In this document: positions 16,571-26,900 of the stretch, piece by piece
Layout: every line of letters begins with the position of its first letter
Numbering within the stretch: the first letter of the stretch is position 1
From: Streptomyces sp. ITFR-21
GTDB taxonomy: Bacteria > Actinomycetota > Actinomycetes > Streptomycetales > Streptomycetaceae
Assembly: GCF_031844685.1 (NCBI RefSeq)
Contig: NZ_CP134605.1
Span: 4,771,001 to 4,835,000 of the forward strand
DNA length: 64,000 nucleotides
Direction: 5' to 3'
The notes under the pieces: model-generated
Database searches by the model: none
Seen by the model: the letters and a program-made list of their open reading frames with translations, nothing else
What the model was told of the DNA's origin: nothing
Translations under genes and position numbers: made by a program

Positions 16571-16607
16571 CGTAAGGGGTGGCACCCCGTGGGTGCCACC
16601 CCTTACG
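16571..16607. terminator. Bidirectional stem-loop terminator
   Basis: Perfect 17-bp arms (16571-16587 and 16591-16607) with a 3-base spacer lie between the convergent moeZ and membrane-protein genes. Confidence 0.9.
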
Positions 16608-16621
16608 GGTGCCCGTGTGTC

Positions 16622-19600
16622 CTAGAGCGCGCCCTTGCGGGTGAGGTGACTGAAGGACACCCAGCCCGGCAGGACCGGGAGCCAGAAGGTCAGCAGCCGG
16701 AAGAACAGGACCGCCGGGGTGGCGACCTCCTTGGGGAGGCCGGCCGCGATGAGGCCGCCGGTGAGGGCCAGTTCGACCGCGCCGACGCCGCCGGGGGTCG
16801 GGGCGGCGGAGCCGAGGGCGTTGCCGGCCAGGAACACCACCGCGATGGCGGCGTAGCTGAGGTGGCCGCCGAAGGCGCGGACGCAGCCGTCCAGGCAGAT
16901 CACGAAGCAGACCGTCAGCATCAACGTGCCGCCGATGCCGGTGAGCAGCTTGGCGGGCCGCTGGAGCACGTCCAGCATGCGCGGCACCACCCCGGCGAAC
17001 AGCGCCCGCACCCGGGTGGACACGAACTTTCGCAGCACCGGCACCGCGGTGACGACCAGCACCAGCACACCCGCGGTGAGCAGACCCGCCATGACGGTCC
17101 GGGACGGCGACAGCGAGGGCGTCTTCTCGGTGCCGGTGATGAAGCCGAACGTCATCAGCAGCACCACGTGCGAGCCGAGCCCCACCAGCTGCGAGGCGCC
17201 GACGCTGGCCACCGCCAGCCCCGGCCGGACGCCCGCCTTCTGCAGGTAGCGGGTGTTGAGCGCCACCCCGCCGACCGCGGCCGGCGCCACCAGCTTCACG
17301 AACGACCCGGCGACCTGCGCCTGCACCGTACGCAGCAGGGACAGCCGCTCCGGTACGAAACCGGACAGCGCACCCGCCGCGGCCACGTAACTGGCCGCCG
17401 AGCCGAGGACCGCGATGACCGCCCAGCGCCAGTCCGCGTTGAGGACGGCGTCGCCGATCGGCACCGAGCTGAGCTGCGACAGCAGGAAGTACGCGGCGAA
17501 GGCGCCCGCGATCACCGTGATCAGCGTGCGCGGCTTGATGCGCTCCAGGCGGACCGGCTCGACCGGGGCCTGCGGGCGGATCAGCAGGACCTGCTGGCGG
17601 ATGCGCGACAGCAGGTCCTCCTCGCGGGCCTCCTCCAGCGCGTCCTCCAGGGCCCGTTTCTCGGCCTTGTCCGCGGCCTTCCGCTGCGCCTTGGACACCG
17701 ACCTGACCAGGCTGGGGTCCTCGGCGTCCTGGGTCCCCTGGGCGTGCTTGTGCTCGCGCGCCTCGCGGCCGGCGGCCGTCGCGGCCAGTACCGCGTCCCG
17801 TTCGCGCTGGGCCCGCGCCCTGGCCAGCTCCTTCAGCCGGCCGCGGGTGGCCCGGCTCAGCGCGATCGGCTGGAGCAGCGGCAGGGACGCCGCCACCGCG
17901 TCCGGGCCGAGCACCGCCAGCGCCGAGGCCACCGCCCGCTCCGGGCCCACCCGCAGCGCGAGCGTGGTCAGCAGCTGGGCGATGTCCATCCGCAGCACGA
18001 TGTCGCCGGCCGCGATCTCCCCGCCGCGCAGATCGGTCAGGAAGACCCGGTCGTTGCGGTCCACCAGCAGTGACTCGCCGACCAGCCGCCGGTGGGCGAT
18101 CCGCCGCGACTGCAGGGCCCGCACCTGCGTCCAGGTCTCGCGCAGCAGCTCGTCGGTCACCTCCTGGTCGGCCACCGCGTCCAGCCGCCGGCCGCCGATG
18201 TGCTCGTAGACGAGCATCACCGCGTCCGGGCCCAGCTCCGAGGTCGCGATCAGCTTGGGCGCGTTGGCACCGGCCGCGATGGCCGCGTACGCCAGCAGCG
18301 CCTCCTGTTCGAGGGCCTGGCGCAGCGACAGCAGGCTGCGGCGCTGGGTGATGCCGCCGACCAGGGACAGCCGCCGCCAGATCCGGTAGAAGAAGCCGTG
18401 CGCCTGCTGTTCCCGGTCCACCACGGTGACGTCCAGCGGCGGCCCGTCCTCCAAGGTGACCAGGTACGCCCGGCCGCGGTCGGAGTCGGCGTTCTCCGGG
18501 CTGTTCTCCAGCACCCGGCGGGCGGTCAGCGGCGCGAACCCGACCCGGCGCAGGCCCGCCAGCAGGTTCTGCCCGGTGGGCCGGACGTTCGGCGAGCCGA
18601 CCGCGTACACCGTGCCGTAGGCGACCGTCCAGCCGATCAGCACGGTCAGCGCGATCGAGAACGGGGTGGTGTAGCCGCCGACCAGCACCGCGAAGGCGTC
18701 CAGCAGCAGCACGAACCACAGCGCCACCCGCCAGCGCGGGCGCCGCGCCATCCCGACCGCGGTGACGTAGGCGATGACCGGGGCCAGGTAGCCGTGTACG
18801 GGGTCGGTCATGCCGATGCCGGACGGCGCGCTGTGCGACAGCGCCTCGCGGATCGCGTGCGGTGCGGAGTCGCTCACCCACAGGTCGGTGGCCAGGGCCG
18901 CGCCGTGCGCCAGTACGGCCGCCAGCACGCCGTCGGCGATCCGCAGCCCGTCGCGTTTGATCAGCCGCTCGACGGCAAAGGCGACCGGGACGATCAGTAC
19001 GGCGATGCTCGCGGTCAGGCCGGCGAAGGAGGCCAGCGCGTCGGGCGCGTGGCTGGCGCCCTTGGAGATGTCGGTCTCCAGGCCGGTGGTGGTGGCGTGC
19101 GCGAACCCGGCGACGGCCAGCACCAGGGCGAGGCCGAGCAGGCCGGAGATGAAGCGGACCAGGTCGGCGGGGCGGTGCACGCGGGCGGCGAGCAGCGGCT
19201 CGTCGCCGGACACGGCCAGCCGGGTGGCGCCGGCCTCGACCGCCGCCTCCTTGCACGCCTCGCTGTCGGCGTCGTGGCTCCCGCCGGCGCCCTCAGGACG
19301 CCCGGACGTCCCGGGCCCCCCGGGCTGTCTGGACATCCCGGAGTCCTCGCCGGGGTCCTTGCGGGCGTCCTCGCCCCGGTCCCTCAGCGCGCCCGCGCCG
19401 GCGTCCTTGGCCGGGGCGCCGCCCTCGCGGGCACCCGTGCCGGCGTCCTTCGTCGCGGAGCTCTTCGCGCCGGAGTTCTTGCGGCGGCCGGCCGGGCCGA
19501 GCGGCGCCCGGTGGGAGCCGGTACCGGGCCCGGCGCCCTTGGCCGCGCCGCCGCCGTTGCTGCCGCCCTTGGGCCCGCCGGGCCCGCCGGACGCGGGCAG

Positions 19601-19681
19601 CGGCGCCTGGGCGCGGGGGGCCTCTCCGGCCTCCTCAGCGCCCTGCCTGTCCCCCGTGGTTTCCTCTTGATCTCGTATCAC
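16622..19681 (-). CDS. Flippase-like (LPG-synthase TM) membrane protein fused to a kinase-like domain
   Basis: Encodes 1019 aa. Residues 1-165 are a charged, Gly/Lys-rich disordered tail; about 172-400 contain several hydrophobic helices; about 400-640 resemble an aminoglycoside/choline-kinase fold; a charged helical stretch (about 670-735) leads to a C-terminal LPG_synthase_TM (TIGR00374-like) domain. In the kinase-like part the catalytic loop reads HRRLVGESLLVD and the metal loop LTDLRGG, so the catalytic Asp of the usual HxD motif is missing. Lipid flipping or lipid-linked sugar handling is plausible. The GTG at 19681 is the frame's first start; the ATG at residue 116 is an alternative. 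Confidence 0.85.
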   Translation of the reverse strand: MIRDQEETTGDRQGAEEAGEAPRAQAPLPASGGPGGPKGGSNGGGAAKGAGPGTGSHRAPLGPAGRRKNSGAKSSATKDAGTGAREGGAPAKDAGAGALRDRGEDARKDPGEDSGMSRQPGGPGTSGRPEGAGGSHDADSEACKEAAVEAGATRLAVSGDEPLLAARVHRPADLVRFISGLLGLALVLAVAGFAHATTTGLETDISKGASHAPDALASFAGLTASIAVLIVPVAFAVERLIKRDGLRIADGVLAAVLAHGAALATDLWVSDSAPHAIREALSHSAPSGIGMTDPVHGYLAPVIAYVTAVGMARRPRWRVALWFVLLLDAFAVLVGGYTTPFSIALTVLIGWTVAYGTVYAVGSPNVRPTGQNLLAGLRRVGFAPLTARRVLENSPENADSDRGRAYLVTLEDGPPLDVTVVDREQQAHGFFYRIWRRLSLVGGITQRRSLLSLRQALEQEALLAYAAIAAGANAPKLIATSELGPDAVMLVYEHIGGRRLDAVADQEVTDELLRETWTQVRALQSRRIAHRRLVGESLLVDRNDRVFLTDLRGGEIAAGDIVLRMDIAQLLTTLALRVGPERAVASALAVLGPDAVAASLPLLQPIALSRATRGRLKELARARAQRERDAVLAATAAGREAREHKHAQGTQDAEDPSLVRSVSKAQRKAADKAEKRALEDALEEAREEDLLSRIRQQVLLIRPQAPVEPVRLERIKPRTLITVIAGAFAAYFLLSQLSSVPIGDAVLNADWRWAVIAVLGSAASYVAAAGALSGFVPERLSLLRTVQAQVAGSFVKLVAPAAVGGVALNTRYLQKAGVRPGLAVASVGASQLVGLGSHVVLLMTFGFITGTEKTPSLSPSRTVMAGLLTAGVLVLVVTAVPVLRKFVSTRVRALFAGVVPRMLDVLQRPAKLLTGIGGTLMLTVCFVICLDGCVRAFGGHLSYAAIAVVFLAGNALGSAAPTPGGVGAVELALTGGLIAAGLPKEVATPAVLFFRLLTFWLPVLPGWVSFSHLTRKGAL

Positions 19682-19770
19682 CAGTCACCGCCCGGACGAT
19701 GGTGGCACGACGGCCGGGCGATCGGTACCGTAACCCCCCGCTGTCGGCGGTCTGCGGCAGGATGGGCGGG

Positions 19771-20139
19771 ATGAGCGACGAGTACGATTCCGGGACGCCC
19801 GGCGAGTACGCGGAACGGGTGCTCGACACGGCCGACCTGATCCCGCCCGGCAAGGTCATGACCTACGGCGACGTGGCGGAATGGGTCGGCCGGGGCGGCC
19901 CCCGGCAGGTGGGCCGGGTGCTGGCCCTGTATGGCGGCGGCGTGCCGTGGTGGCGGGTCGTGCGGGCCGACGGCGTACTGCTGCCGGGCCACGAACTGCG
20001 CGCCCTGGACGCGTACCGGGCCGAGGGGACGCCGCTGCGGGAGTCCGGCCCGGCCGCCGAGGGACACCTGCCGCGGGTCGACATGCGCCGGGCCCGCTGG
20101 GACGGCGGGAGCCCGCCAAACGGCGGCGGTGGCGGGTGA
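19771..20139 (+). CDS. Alkyltransferase-like protein (MGMT family, no acceptor Cys)
   Basis: Encodes 122 aa. PPGKVMTYGDVAEW and PRQVGRVLA are the DNA-binding-domain hallmarks of O6-alkylguanine transferases, but the active PCHR motif reads PWWRV, so the protein cannot accept alkyl groups. Alkyltransferase-like proteins instead bind O6-alkylguanine lesions and hand them to nucleotide excision repair. CAGGAT lies 7 bases before the ATG with no good ribosome site, suggesting leaderless expression; an ATG nine bases upstream is an alternative start. It is divergent from the flippase-like gene and upstream of AdnAB, in a repair-gene neighbourhood. Confidence 0.9.
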   Translation: MSDEYDSGTPGEYAERVLDTADLIPPGKVMTYGDVAEWVGRGGPRQVGRVLALYGGGVPWWRVVRADGVLLPGHELRALDAYRAEGTPLRESGPAAEGHLPRVDMRRARWDGGSPPNGGGGG

Positions 20140-20253
20140 CGGCCGGAAGGTCATGTCATCCAGCTTCCGCCGTCCGGGGCCCGATCATGCCCGCGCCCGC
20201 CCGTCCGGAGTACCCGAACACACCGCCCGACCACCACGAAACCGGCTGCACAC

Positions 20254-23200
20254 GTGAATCCCTCTTCTCCGTCGACCGCCGCGGCGGCAGGCGCCGTCCT
20301 CGACCCGCCGGGCACGCCGTACGCGACGACCCCGGGCGTCGGAGGCTACCGGCTGGTGCGCACGCCGGTGCTGCTCGCCGCGCCCCCTGTGCTGGACGCG
20401 TCCCAGCGGGCAGTGGTTGAGCACCCGTGGGGACCGCTGCTGGTCCTGGGCGGACCCGGTACCGGCAAGACGGCGACACTCGTCGAGGCGGTGGCCGCGC
20501 GGGTGCGGGCCGGCACCCCGCCCGAGCGGATCCTCGTGCTGACCTTCGACCACCGGGCGGCGCTCGCGCTGCGGGAGCGGATGGCCGCGCGGCTCGGCAC
20601 CCAAGGGCCCCAGGCGACCACCTTCCCCGCCTTCAGCTACGGCCTGCTGCGGGCCCACCAGCCCGCCGACCGCTACGCCGAACCGCTGCGGCTGCTGTCC
20701 GGCCCCGAGCAGGACCTGCTGGTCCGCGAACTGCTCGCCGGACAGGCCGGGCAGGCCCGCGACGGGCGGGCCCACGTGCGCTGGCCGGACGACCTGCGGG
20801 CCGCCCTGACCACCCGGGGCTTCGCCGACGAGGTCCGCGCGGTGCTGGCCCGCAGCCGCGAACTCGGCCTCGCGCCGGACGCGCTGCGCGCCTTCGCCGA
20901 CCGCGCCGGGCGCCCCGACTGGCGGGCGGCGGCGGACTTCCTCGCCGAGTACCTCGACGTCACCGACCTGCAGGGCGTCCTGGACTACACCGAACTGGCG
21001 CACCGGGCGGTCCGGCTGCTCCGCCGCCCCGAGGTGCACGCCGAGCAGGCCGCCCGCTACGACGCGGTGTACGTGGACGAGTACCAGGACACCGACCCGG
21101 CCCAGGTCCGGCTGCTGCTGGCGCTCGCCGGCGGCGGCCGCACCCTCGTCGCCTTCGGCGACCCCGACCAGTCCGTCTACGCGTTCCGGGGCGCCGACGT
21201 CAACGGCATCCTCGACTTCCCCGGGCGGTTCCCGCAGGCCGGCGGCCGGCCCGCGCCCGTCCGGGTGCTCACCGCCGCCCGCCGGGCCGCCCCGCTGCTA
21301 GCCGCCGCCCGCCACCTCACCGACCGCATGCCGCCGCCCCGGCTGCCGGCCGCCGCCGCCCGCCCGCACCGGGCGCCCCGGGCGCGGCTCGACGCCCCGG
21401 GCGCGGTGGCGGTCCGCACCTATCCGACCCCCGGTGCCGAGATCGACTCCATCGCGGACATTCTGCGCCGCGCCCACCTCGAAGACGGCTTCGCCTGGCG
21501 CGACATGGCCGTCCTGGTCCGCTCCGGCACCCCCCTGCCCGCGCTGCGCCGCGCCCTCGCCGCCGCGGGCGTCCCGGTCGACCTCCAGGCCACCGACGCC
21601 CCGCTGCACGCCGAGCCCGCCGTCGCCCCCGTGCTGCTGGCGCTGCGGGTCGCGGCGCAGTCGGCGCTGGCCGAACCGCCGGGACCCGCCCGCGCGGCGG
21701 CGGCCGACCCGGCGCCGGACGGCACCCCGACGACGGCGGACGGGCCGGGAAAGGCCGCGGGTGGGGGCGCCCGGAGCGCCGACCCGGCGCCCCCGCAGGG
21801 GCCCGGAAACGGGCGCGAGGAAGAGCCCCCCGCCCTGAAGCTGACCGTCGAGGACGCCCTGACCCTGCTGGCCTCCCCGCTCGGCGGAATGGACGCCGCA
21901 GACCTCAGGCGGCTCGGCCGGGCGCTGCGGGAGGAGGAACGCACCGCGGGGCGGGCCGTGCCGCGCCCCTCCGACGTGCTGATCGCCGAGGCGGTGGCGC
22001 GGCCGGAGCTGCTGACCGCGCACGACCCGGCGTACGCCCGCGGCGCCCAGCGGCTGGGCCGGCTGCTGAAGGAGGCACACCGGACGCTGGCGGCCGGCGG
22101 CACTGCGGAGGAGGCGCTGTGGGGCCTGTGGACGGGCTCGCCGTGGAGCGCCCGGCTGGAGCGCTCGGCGGTGCGCGGTGGCCCGGCCGGCCGCAACGCC
22201 GACCGCGACCTGGACGCGGTGGTCGCGCTGTTCGAGACCGCGGCCCGCGCCGAGGAGCGCACCGGCGGCCGGGGCGCGCTGAACCTGATCGAGGAGCTGT
22301 CCGCATTCGACATCGCCGCCGACACCCGGACCGGCGCGGTCGTACGGCCCGGCGCCGTACGGCTGACCACCGCGCACCGCGCCAAGGGCCAGGAATGGCG
22401 CCTGGTGGTGGTGGCCGGCGTCCAGGAGGGCGTCTGGCCCGACCTGCGCCGCCGCGGCTCCCTGCTGGAGGCGGACCGGATCGGGACCGACGGCCTCGCG
22501 CCGCCGCTCACCCAGGGCGCGCTGCTGGCCGAGGAGCGCAGGCTGTTCTACGTGGCCGCCACCCGGGCCCGCGAACGCCTCCTGGTCACCGCGGTGAAGG
22601 CCGCCGCGGACGACGGCGACCAGCCCTCCCGCTTCCTGGCCGAACTCGGCGTCCAGCCGCAGGACATCGCCCACCGCCCGCGCCGCCCGCTGGCCGTGGC
22701 CGCGCTGGTGGCCGAACTGCGCGCCACCACCGTGGACCCCGAGTCCTCCCCGGCGCTGCGGGAGGCCGCGGCCCGGCGGCTGGCCCGGCTGGCGGCGCTG
22801 ACCGACGACGGCCACGCCCTGGTCCCGGCCGCCCACCCGGACCGCTGGTGGGGCCTGTACGAGCCGACCCGCTCCGAGGTGCCGCTGCGCGACCGGGAGC
22901 AGCCGGTGGCGCTGTCCGGCAGCGCCCTGGACCAGCTCGCCAACACCTGCTCCCTCCAGTGGTTCCTGGGCCGCGAGGTCAAGGCGGAACCGCCCGCGAC
23001 CACCGCACAGGGCTTCGGCAACGTCGTGCACGTCCTGGCCGACGAGGTGGCCTCCGGCCGTACCCCCGCCGACCTGGACGTGCTGATGACCCGGTTGGAC
23101 TCCGTCTGGGACGCGCTCGCCTTCGACGCGCCCTGGAAGTCCCTCCAGGAGAAGGACAACGCCCGCGCCGCCCTGGAGCGCTTCCTGCGCTGGCACGTGA

Positions 23201-23712
23201 TGGAACGCGGCCGGACCGCCGTCGGCACCGAGCACGACTTCGACGTCACCCTCGGCGCGGGCGGGGCCCGTGTGCGTATCCGCGGCAGCATGGACCGGGT
23301 GGAGACCGACGCCGGGGGCCAGGCGTACGTCGTGGACTTCAAGACCGGCCGGGCCAGGCCGACCGCCGCCGAGGTCGCCCGCCACCCGCAGCTCGCCGTC
23401 TACCAGCTGGCCGTACGGGAAGGGGCCGTCGACTCGCTCTTCGGCGGTGAGCGCCCGCCGGCGGGCGGCGCCGAACTCGTCCAACTGCGGCTCGGGGCCG
23501 CCAAGCGGGACGGCGGGGACGCGCTGCCGGTCGTACAGCGGCAGGCGCCCCTGGAGGGCCCGGACGGAAGGTGGGCCGAGGAACTGCTGGCGAAGGCGGC
23601 CGGGCGGGTACTGGACGAGCGCTTCACCCCGGCGGCCGGCCAGCACTGCGCGCACTGCGCCTTCCGGGCCAGCTGCACGGCCCGGCCGGAGGGGCGGCAC
23701 GTCGTGGAGTAG
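20254..23712 (+). CDS. adnA: AdnA-type helicase-nuclease subunit
   Basis: Encodes 1152 aa. It is a UvrD-family SF1 motor with Walker A GGPGTGKTA (about 66-74), DEYQDTDP (motif II), YAFRGAD, LTTAHRAKGQEW and YVAATRARE in order. The C-terminus is a RecB-type nuclease with DFKTGR near 1030. Cys899 plus Cys1132, Cys1135 and Cys1141 (C-x2-C-x5-C) match the iron-sulfur clasp of AddB-like nucleases. With AdnB it forms the actinobacterial heterodimer that unwinds and resects double-strand breaks. The GTG start is at 20254. An Ala/Gly/Pro-rich insertion lies near residues 480-525. Confidence 0.9.
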   Translation: MNPSSPSTAAAAGAVLDPPGTPYATTPGVGGYRLVRTPVLLAAPPVLDASQRAVVEHPWGPLLVLGGPGTGKTATLVEAVAARVRAGTPPERILVLTFDHRAALALRERMAARLGTQGPQATTFPAFSYGLLRAHQPADRYAEPLRLLSGPEQDLLVRELLAGQAGQARDGRAHVRWPDDLRAALTTRGFADEVRAVLARSRELGLAPDALRAFADRAGRPDWRAAADFLAEYLDVTDLQGVLDYTELAHRAVRLLRRPEVHAEQAARYDAVYVDEYQDTDPAQVRLLLALAGGGRTLVAFGDPDQSVYAFRGADVNGILDFPGRFPQAGGRPAPVRVLTAARRAAPLLAAARHLTDRMPPPRLPAAAARPHRAPRARLDAPGAVAVRTYPTPGAEIDSIADILRRAHLEDGFAWRDMAVLVRSGTPLPALRRALAAAGVPVDLQATDAPLHAEPAVAPVLLALRVAAQSALAEPPGPARAAAADPAPDGTPTTADGPGKAAGGGARSADPAPPQGPGNGREEEPPALKLTVEDALTLLASPLGGMDAADLRRLGRALREEERTAGRAVPRPSDVLIAEAVARPELLTAHDPAYARGAQRLGRLLKEAHRTLAAGGTAEEALWGLWTGSPWSARLERSAVRGGPAGRNADRDLDAVVALFETAARAEERTGGRGALNLIEELSAFDIAADTRTGAVVRPGAVRLTTAHRAKGQEWRLVVVAGVQEGVWPDLRRRGSLLEADRIGTDGLAPPLTQGALLAEERRLFYVAATRARERLLVTAVKAAADDGDQPSRFLAELGVQPQDIAHRPRRPLAVAALVAELRATTVDPESSPALREAAARRLARLAALTDDGHALVPAAHPDRWWGLYEPTRSEVPLRDREQPVALSGSALDQLANTCSLQWFLGREVKAEPPATTAQGFGNVVHVLADEVASGRTPADLDVLMTRLDSVWDALAFDAPWKSLQEKDNARAALERFLRWHVMERGRTAVGTEHDFDVTLGAGGARVRIRGSMDRVETDAGGQAYVVDFKTGRARPTAAEVARHPQLAVYQLAVREGAVDSLFGGERPPAGGAELVQLRLGAAKRDGGDALPVVQRQAPLEGPDGRWAEELLAKAAGRVLDERFTPAAGQHCAHCAFRASCTARPEGRHVVE

Positions 23713-23889
23713 CGCGCGGGGCCGGGCGAACGGCCCGGTCAGCCGCGGGCCGGCCCCGGCCGCCGGCCCGGTCGGCGGGGGCGCGGACCCGGCCGCCCGG
23801 CCGGTCCACCGGGCGCGGGGCCCGCCGGTCCGGCGTCCGCGTCCGGCCGGCGCAACCTGGCCCCGCCGCCTGTTGTCGGCCGGGCCGGA

Positions 23890-23895
23890 TAGCCT
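23890..23895 (+). promoter_or_regulatory. -10-like TAGCCT, leaderless start of adnB
   Basis: TAGCCT, then 7 bases, then GTG at 23903, with no Shine-Dalgarno sequence. It suggests an internal leaderless promoter in addition to read-through from adnA. Confidence 0.45.
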
Positions 23896-23902
23896 CACCA
23901 GG

Positions 23903-26900
23903 GTGGCAACCCGCATCACCCGACCCGGGCAGCTGAAAGAGCTGCTGGGGATCCCGTTCACCCCGGAGCAGCTGGCGTGCATCACCGCGCCGCCCGCGCC
24001 GGGCGTGATCGTGGCCGGCGCGGGCTCGGGGAAGACCACCGTCATGGCCGCGCGCGTGGTGTGGCTGGCCGGCACCGGGCAGGTGGCGCCCGAGCAGGTA
24101 CTGGGTCTGACCTTCACCAACAAGGCGGCCGGCGAGCTGTCCGAGCGGGTCCGCAGAGCGCTGGTCCAAGCCGGCGTCACCGACCCCGATCCGCTGCCGC
24201 CGGGCCCCGGCGAGGCCGAGCAGCCGCCCGGCGAGGCGCTGATCTCCACCTACCACGCCTTCGCCGGCCGGCTGCTGAAGGACCACGGCATGCGGATCGG
24301 CCTGGAACCCACCGCCCGGCTGCTCGCCGACGCCACCCGCTACCAACTCGCCGCCAGGGTGCTCCGCTCGGCGCCCGGCCCCTACCCGGCGCTCACCAAG
24401 GGGCTGCCCGCCCTTGTCGCCGACCTGCTCGCGCTGTCCGGCGAACTGTCCGAGCACCTGGTGCCCGCCGAGCGCCTAAGGGCGTACGACACCGGGCTCG
24501 CCGCGGAACTGGCCGCCTTCGACCCGGCCGACCGCGGCTTCGCCTGGGTGCGGGACGTGCAGCAGGCGGTCGCCGGCCGCCGCGACCTCGCGGAACTCGC
24601 CGCGGCCTACCGGCAGGAGAAGCAGCGCCGGGAACTCCTCGACTTCGGCGACCAGATCGCGCTGTCCGCGGCCCTGGCGCAGGAGCGGCCGGAGGTCGGG
24701 GCGATCCTGCGCGAGCAGTACCGGGTGGTCCTGCTCGACGAGTACCAGGACACCTCGGTGGCCCAGCGGCTGCTGCTGGCCGGGCTGTTCGGCGGCGGCA
24801 CCGGCCACCCGGTCACCGCCGTCGGCGACCCCTGCCAGGCGATCTACGGCTGGCGGGGCGCCTCGGTCGCCAACCTCGACGAGTTCCCGCGGCACTTCCC
24901 GTACGCCGACGGGCGCCCGGCCGACCGGTACGCGCTCCAGGAGAACCGGCGCTCCGGCGGCCGGCTGCTGGACCTCGCCAACACCCTGGCCGCCGAGCTG
25001 CGGGCCCGGCACGAAGGAGTGCGGGCGCTGCGTCCCGCGCCCGGCGCCGAACGCGAGGGCCAGGTGCGCTGCGCCCTGCTGACCACCCAGGAGGAGGAGA
25101 CGCGCTGGCTCGCCGACTCCGTCGCCCACCTGGTGGCCACCGGCACGCCGCCCGGCGAGATCGCCGTGCTGTGCCGTACGGCCGGCCGGTTCGCGGAGAT
25201 CCACGCCGCGCTCGTCGCCCGGGACGTGCCGGTGGAGGTGGTGGGCCTGTCCGGGCTGCTGCACCTGCCCGAGGTCGCCGACCTCGTCGCCACCTGCGAG
25301 GTGCTGCACGACCCGACGGCCAACGCCTCGCTGGTCCGGCTGCTGACCGGCCCCCGCTGGCGGATCGGCCCCCGGGACCTGGCCCTGCTCGGCCGCCGCG
25401 CCCGGCAGCTCGTGCGGTCGGGGGGCGGCGCGTCCGGGAACGCGGATCCGCTGGCGGCGGCCGTCGAGGGCACCGACCCGGCCGAGGTGGTCTCGCTGGC
25501 CGACGCGCTGGAGACGTTCCTCGACGCCGAGCCGGGGGACGAGCTGCCGTTCTCCGCCGAGGCCCGGGTCCGGTTCGCCCGGCTGGCCGCCGAGACCAGG
25601 GAGCTGCGGCGGGCGCTCGCCGACCCGCTGATGGACGTCCTGCACCGGGTGCTGGCCGCCACCGGTCTCGACGTGGAGCTGTCCGCGTCCCCGCACGCGC
25701 TGGCTGCCCGGCGCCGGGAGACCCTGCACTCCTTCCTCGACGTCGCCGCCGGATTCGCCGCCCTGGACGGCGAGGCGACCCTGCTGGCCTTCCTCGGCTT
25801 CCTGCACACCGCGGTGCAGTACGAGAAGGGCCTGGACAGCTCGCTGCCGGGCGGCGAGAACACCGTCAAGGTGCTCACCGCCCACAAGTCCAAGGGCCTG
25901 GAGTGGGACGTCGTGGTCGTGCCCGGCCTGGTCGCCAAGGGCTTCCCGAGCGAGCGGGGCCGCGAACTGTGGCCGGTCAACGCCAAGGTGCTGCCGCACG
26001 GCCTGCGCGGCGACGCGGCCACCCTCCCCGACGTACCCGAGTGGACCAAGGCGGGGCTCGACGCCTTCCGCGCCGCCATGAAGGAGCACCAGCGCATCGA
26101 GGAGCTCCGCCTCGGCTATGTCACCTTCACCCGGCCGCGCTCCCTGCTGCTGGGCTCGGGCCACTGGTGGGGGCCCACCCAGAAGGCGCGCTTCGGCCCC
26201 TCGGCCTTCCTGGAGGCGCTGCGCGAGCACTGCGAGGCGGGCAACGGGGAGATCGACCACTGGGCACCGGAACCGGGCGAGGAGGAGGCGAACCCCGCCC
26301 TGGACGCCGTCGCCGAGCGGCCCTGGCCGCTCCCGCTGGACCCGGAGGCTCTGGGCATGCGGCGCCGGGCCGCGAAGTCGGTGCTGGCGCACCTGGACGG
26401 ACTGCGGGACGCGGGGGTGCCGGGCCCGCGGAGGGCGCGGGATGCACGGGAGACGCAGGAGGCGGCCGGGCCGGCCGGCGGGGAAGCGGGTGCGGTGGGT
26501 TCCGCCCCGGCCGCCGGGTCCGCCCCGCAGGAGGGCGAGGGGGCGGCCGCGGCCGCCACTGAGGGCGCGCGGACGGCCGACGGCGCTGCCGGCCGGCAGA
26601 CCGCGGACGGGACCGCCGGGGTTGACGACGAGGGGGCGGAAGGGCTCGTTCCGGAGGAGGCGCGGCTCGTCGCCGCCTGGGACCGCGACCTGGACGCCCT
26701 CGCCGGGGAGCTGCGGCGGGCGCGGGCCACCGTGCGGGACGTACCGCTGCCCGCCTCGCTGACCGCCACCCAGCTGATGCGGCTGGCCGCCGACCCCGAC
26801 GGCCTGGCCCGCGAGCTGGCCCGGCCGCTGCCGCGCCCGCCGACGCCCGCGATCCGCCGCGGCACCCGCTTCCACGCCTGGGTCGAGTCCCGCTTCGACA

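Noticed and set aside
14907..19256. A 1449-codon open frame on the minus strand
   Set aside because: It is antisense to moeZ and an alternative frame of the flippase-like gene; composition is Arg/Gly/Ala-rich with no domain, typical of high-GC shadow frames.
20427..23450. A 1007-codon frame on the plus strand overlapping adnA
   Set aside because: It is frame +1 shadow of adnA, an Arg/Pro/Gly run without motifs.
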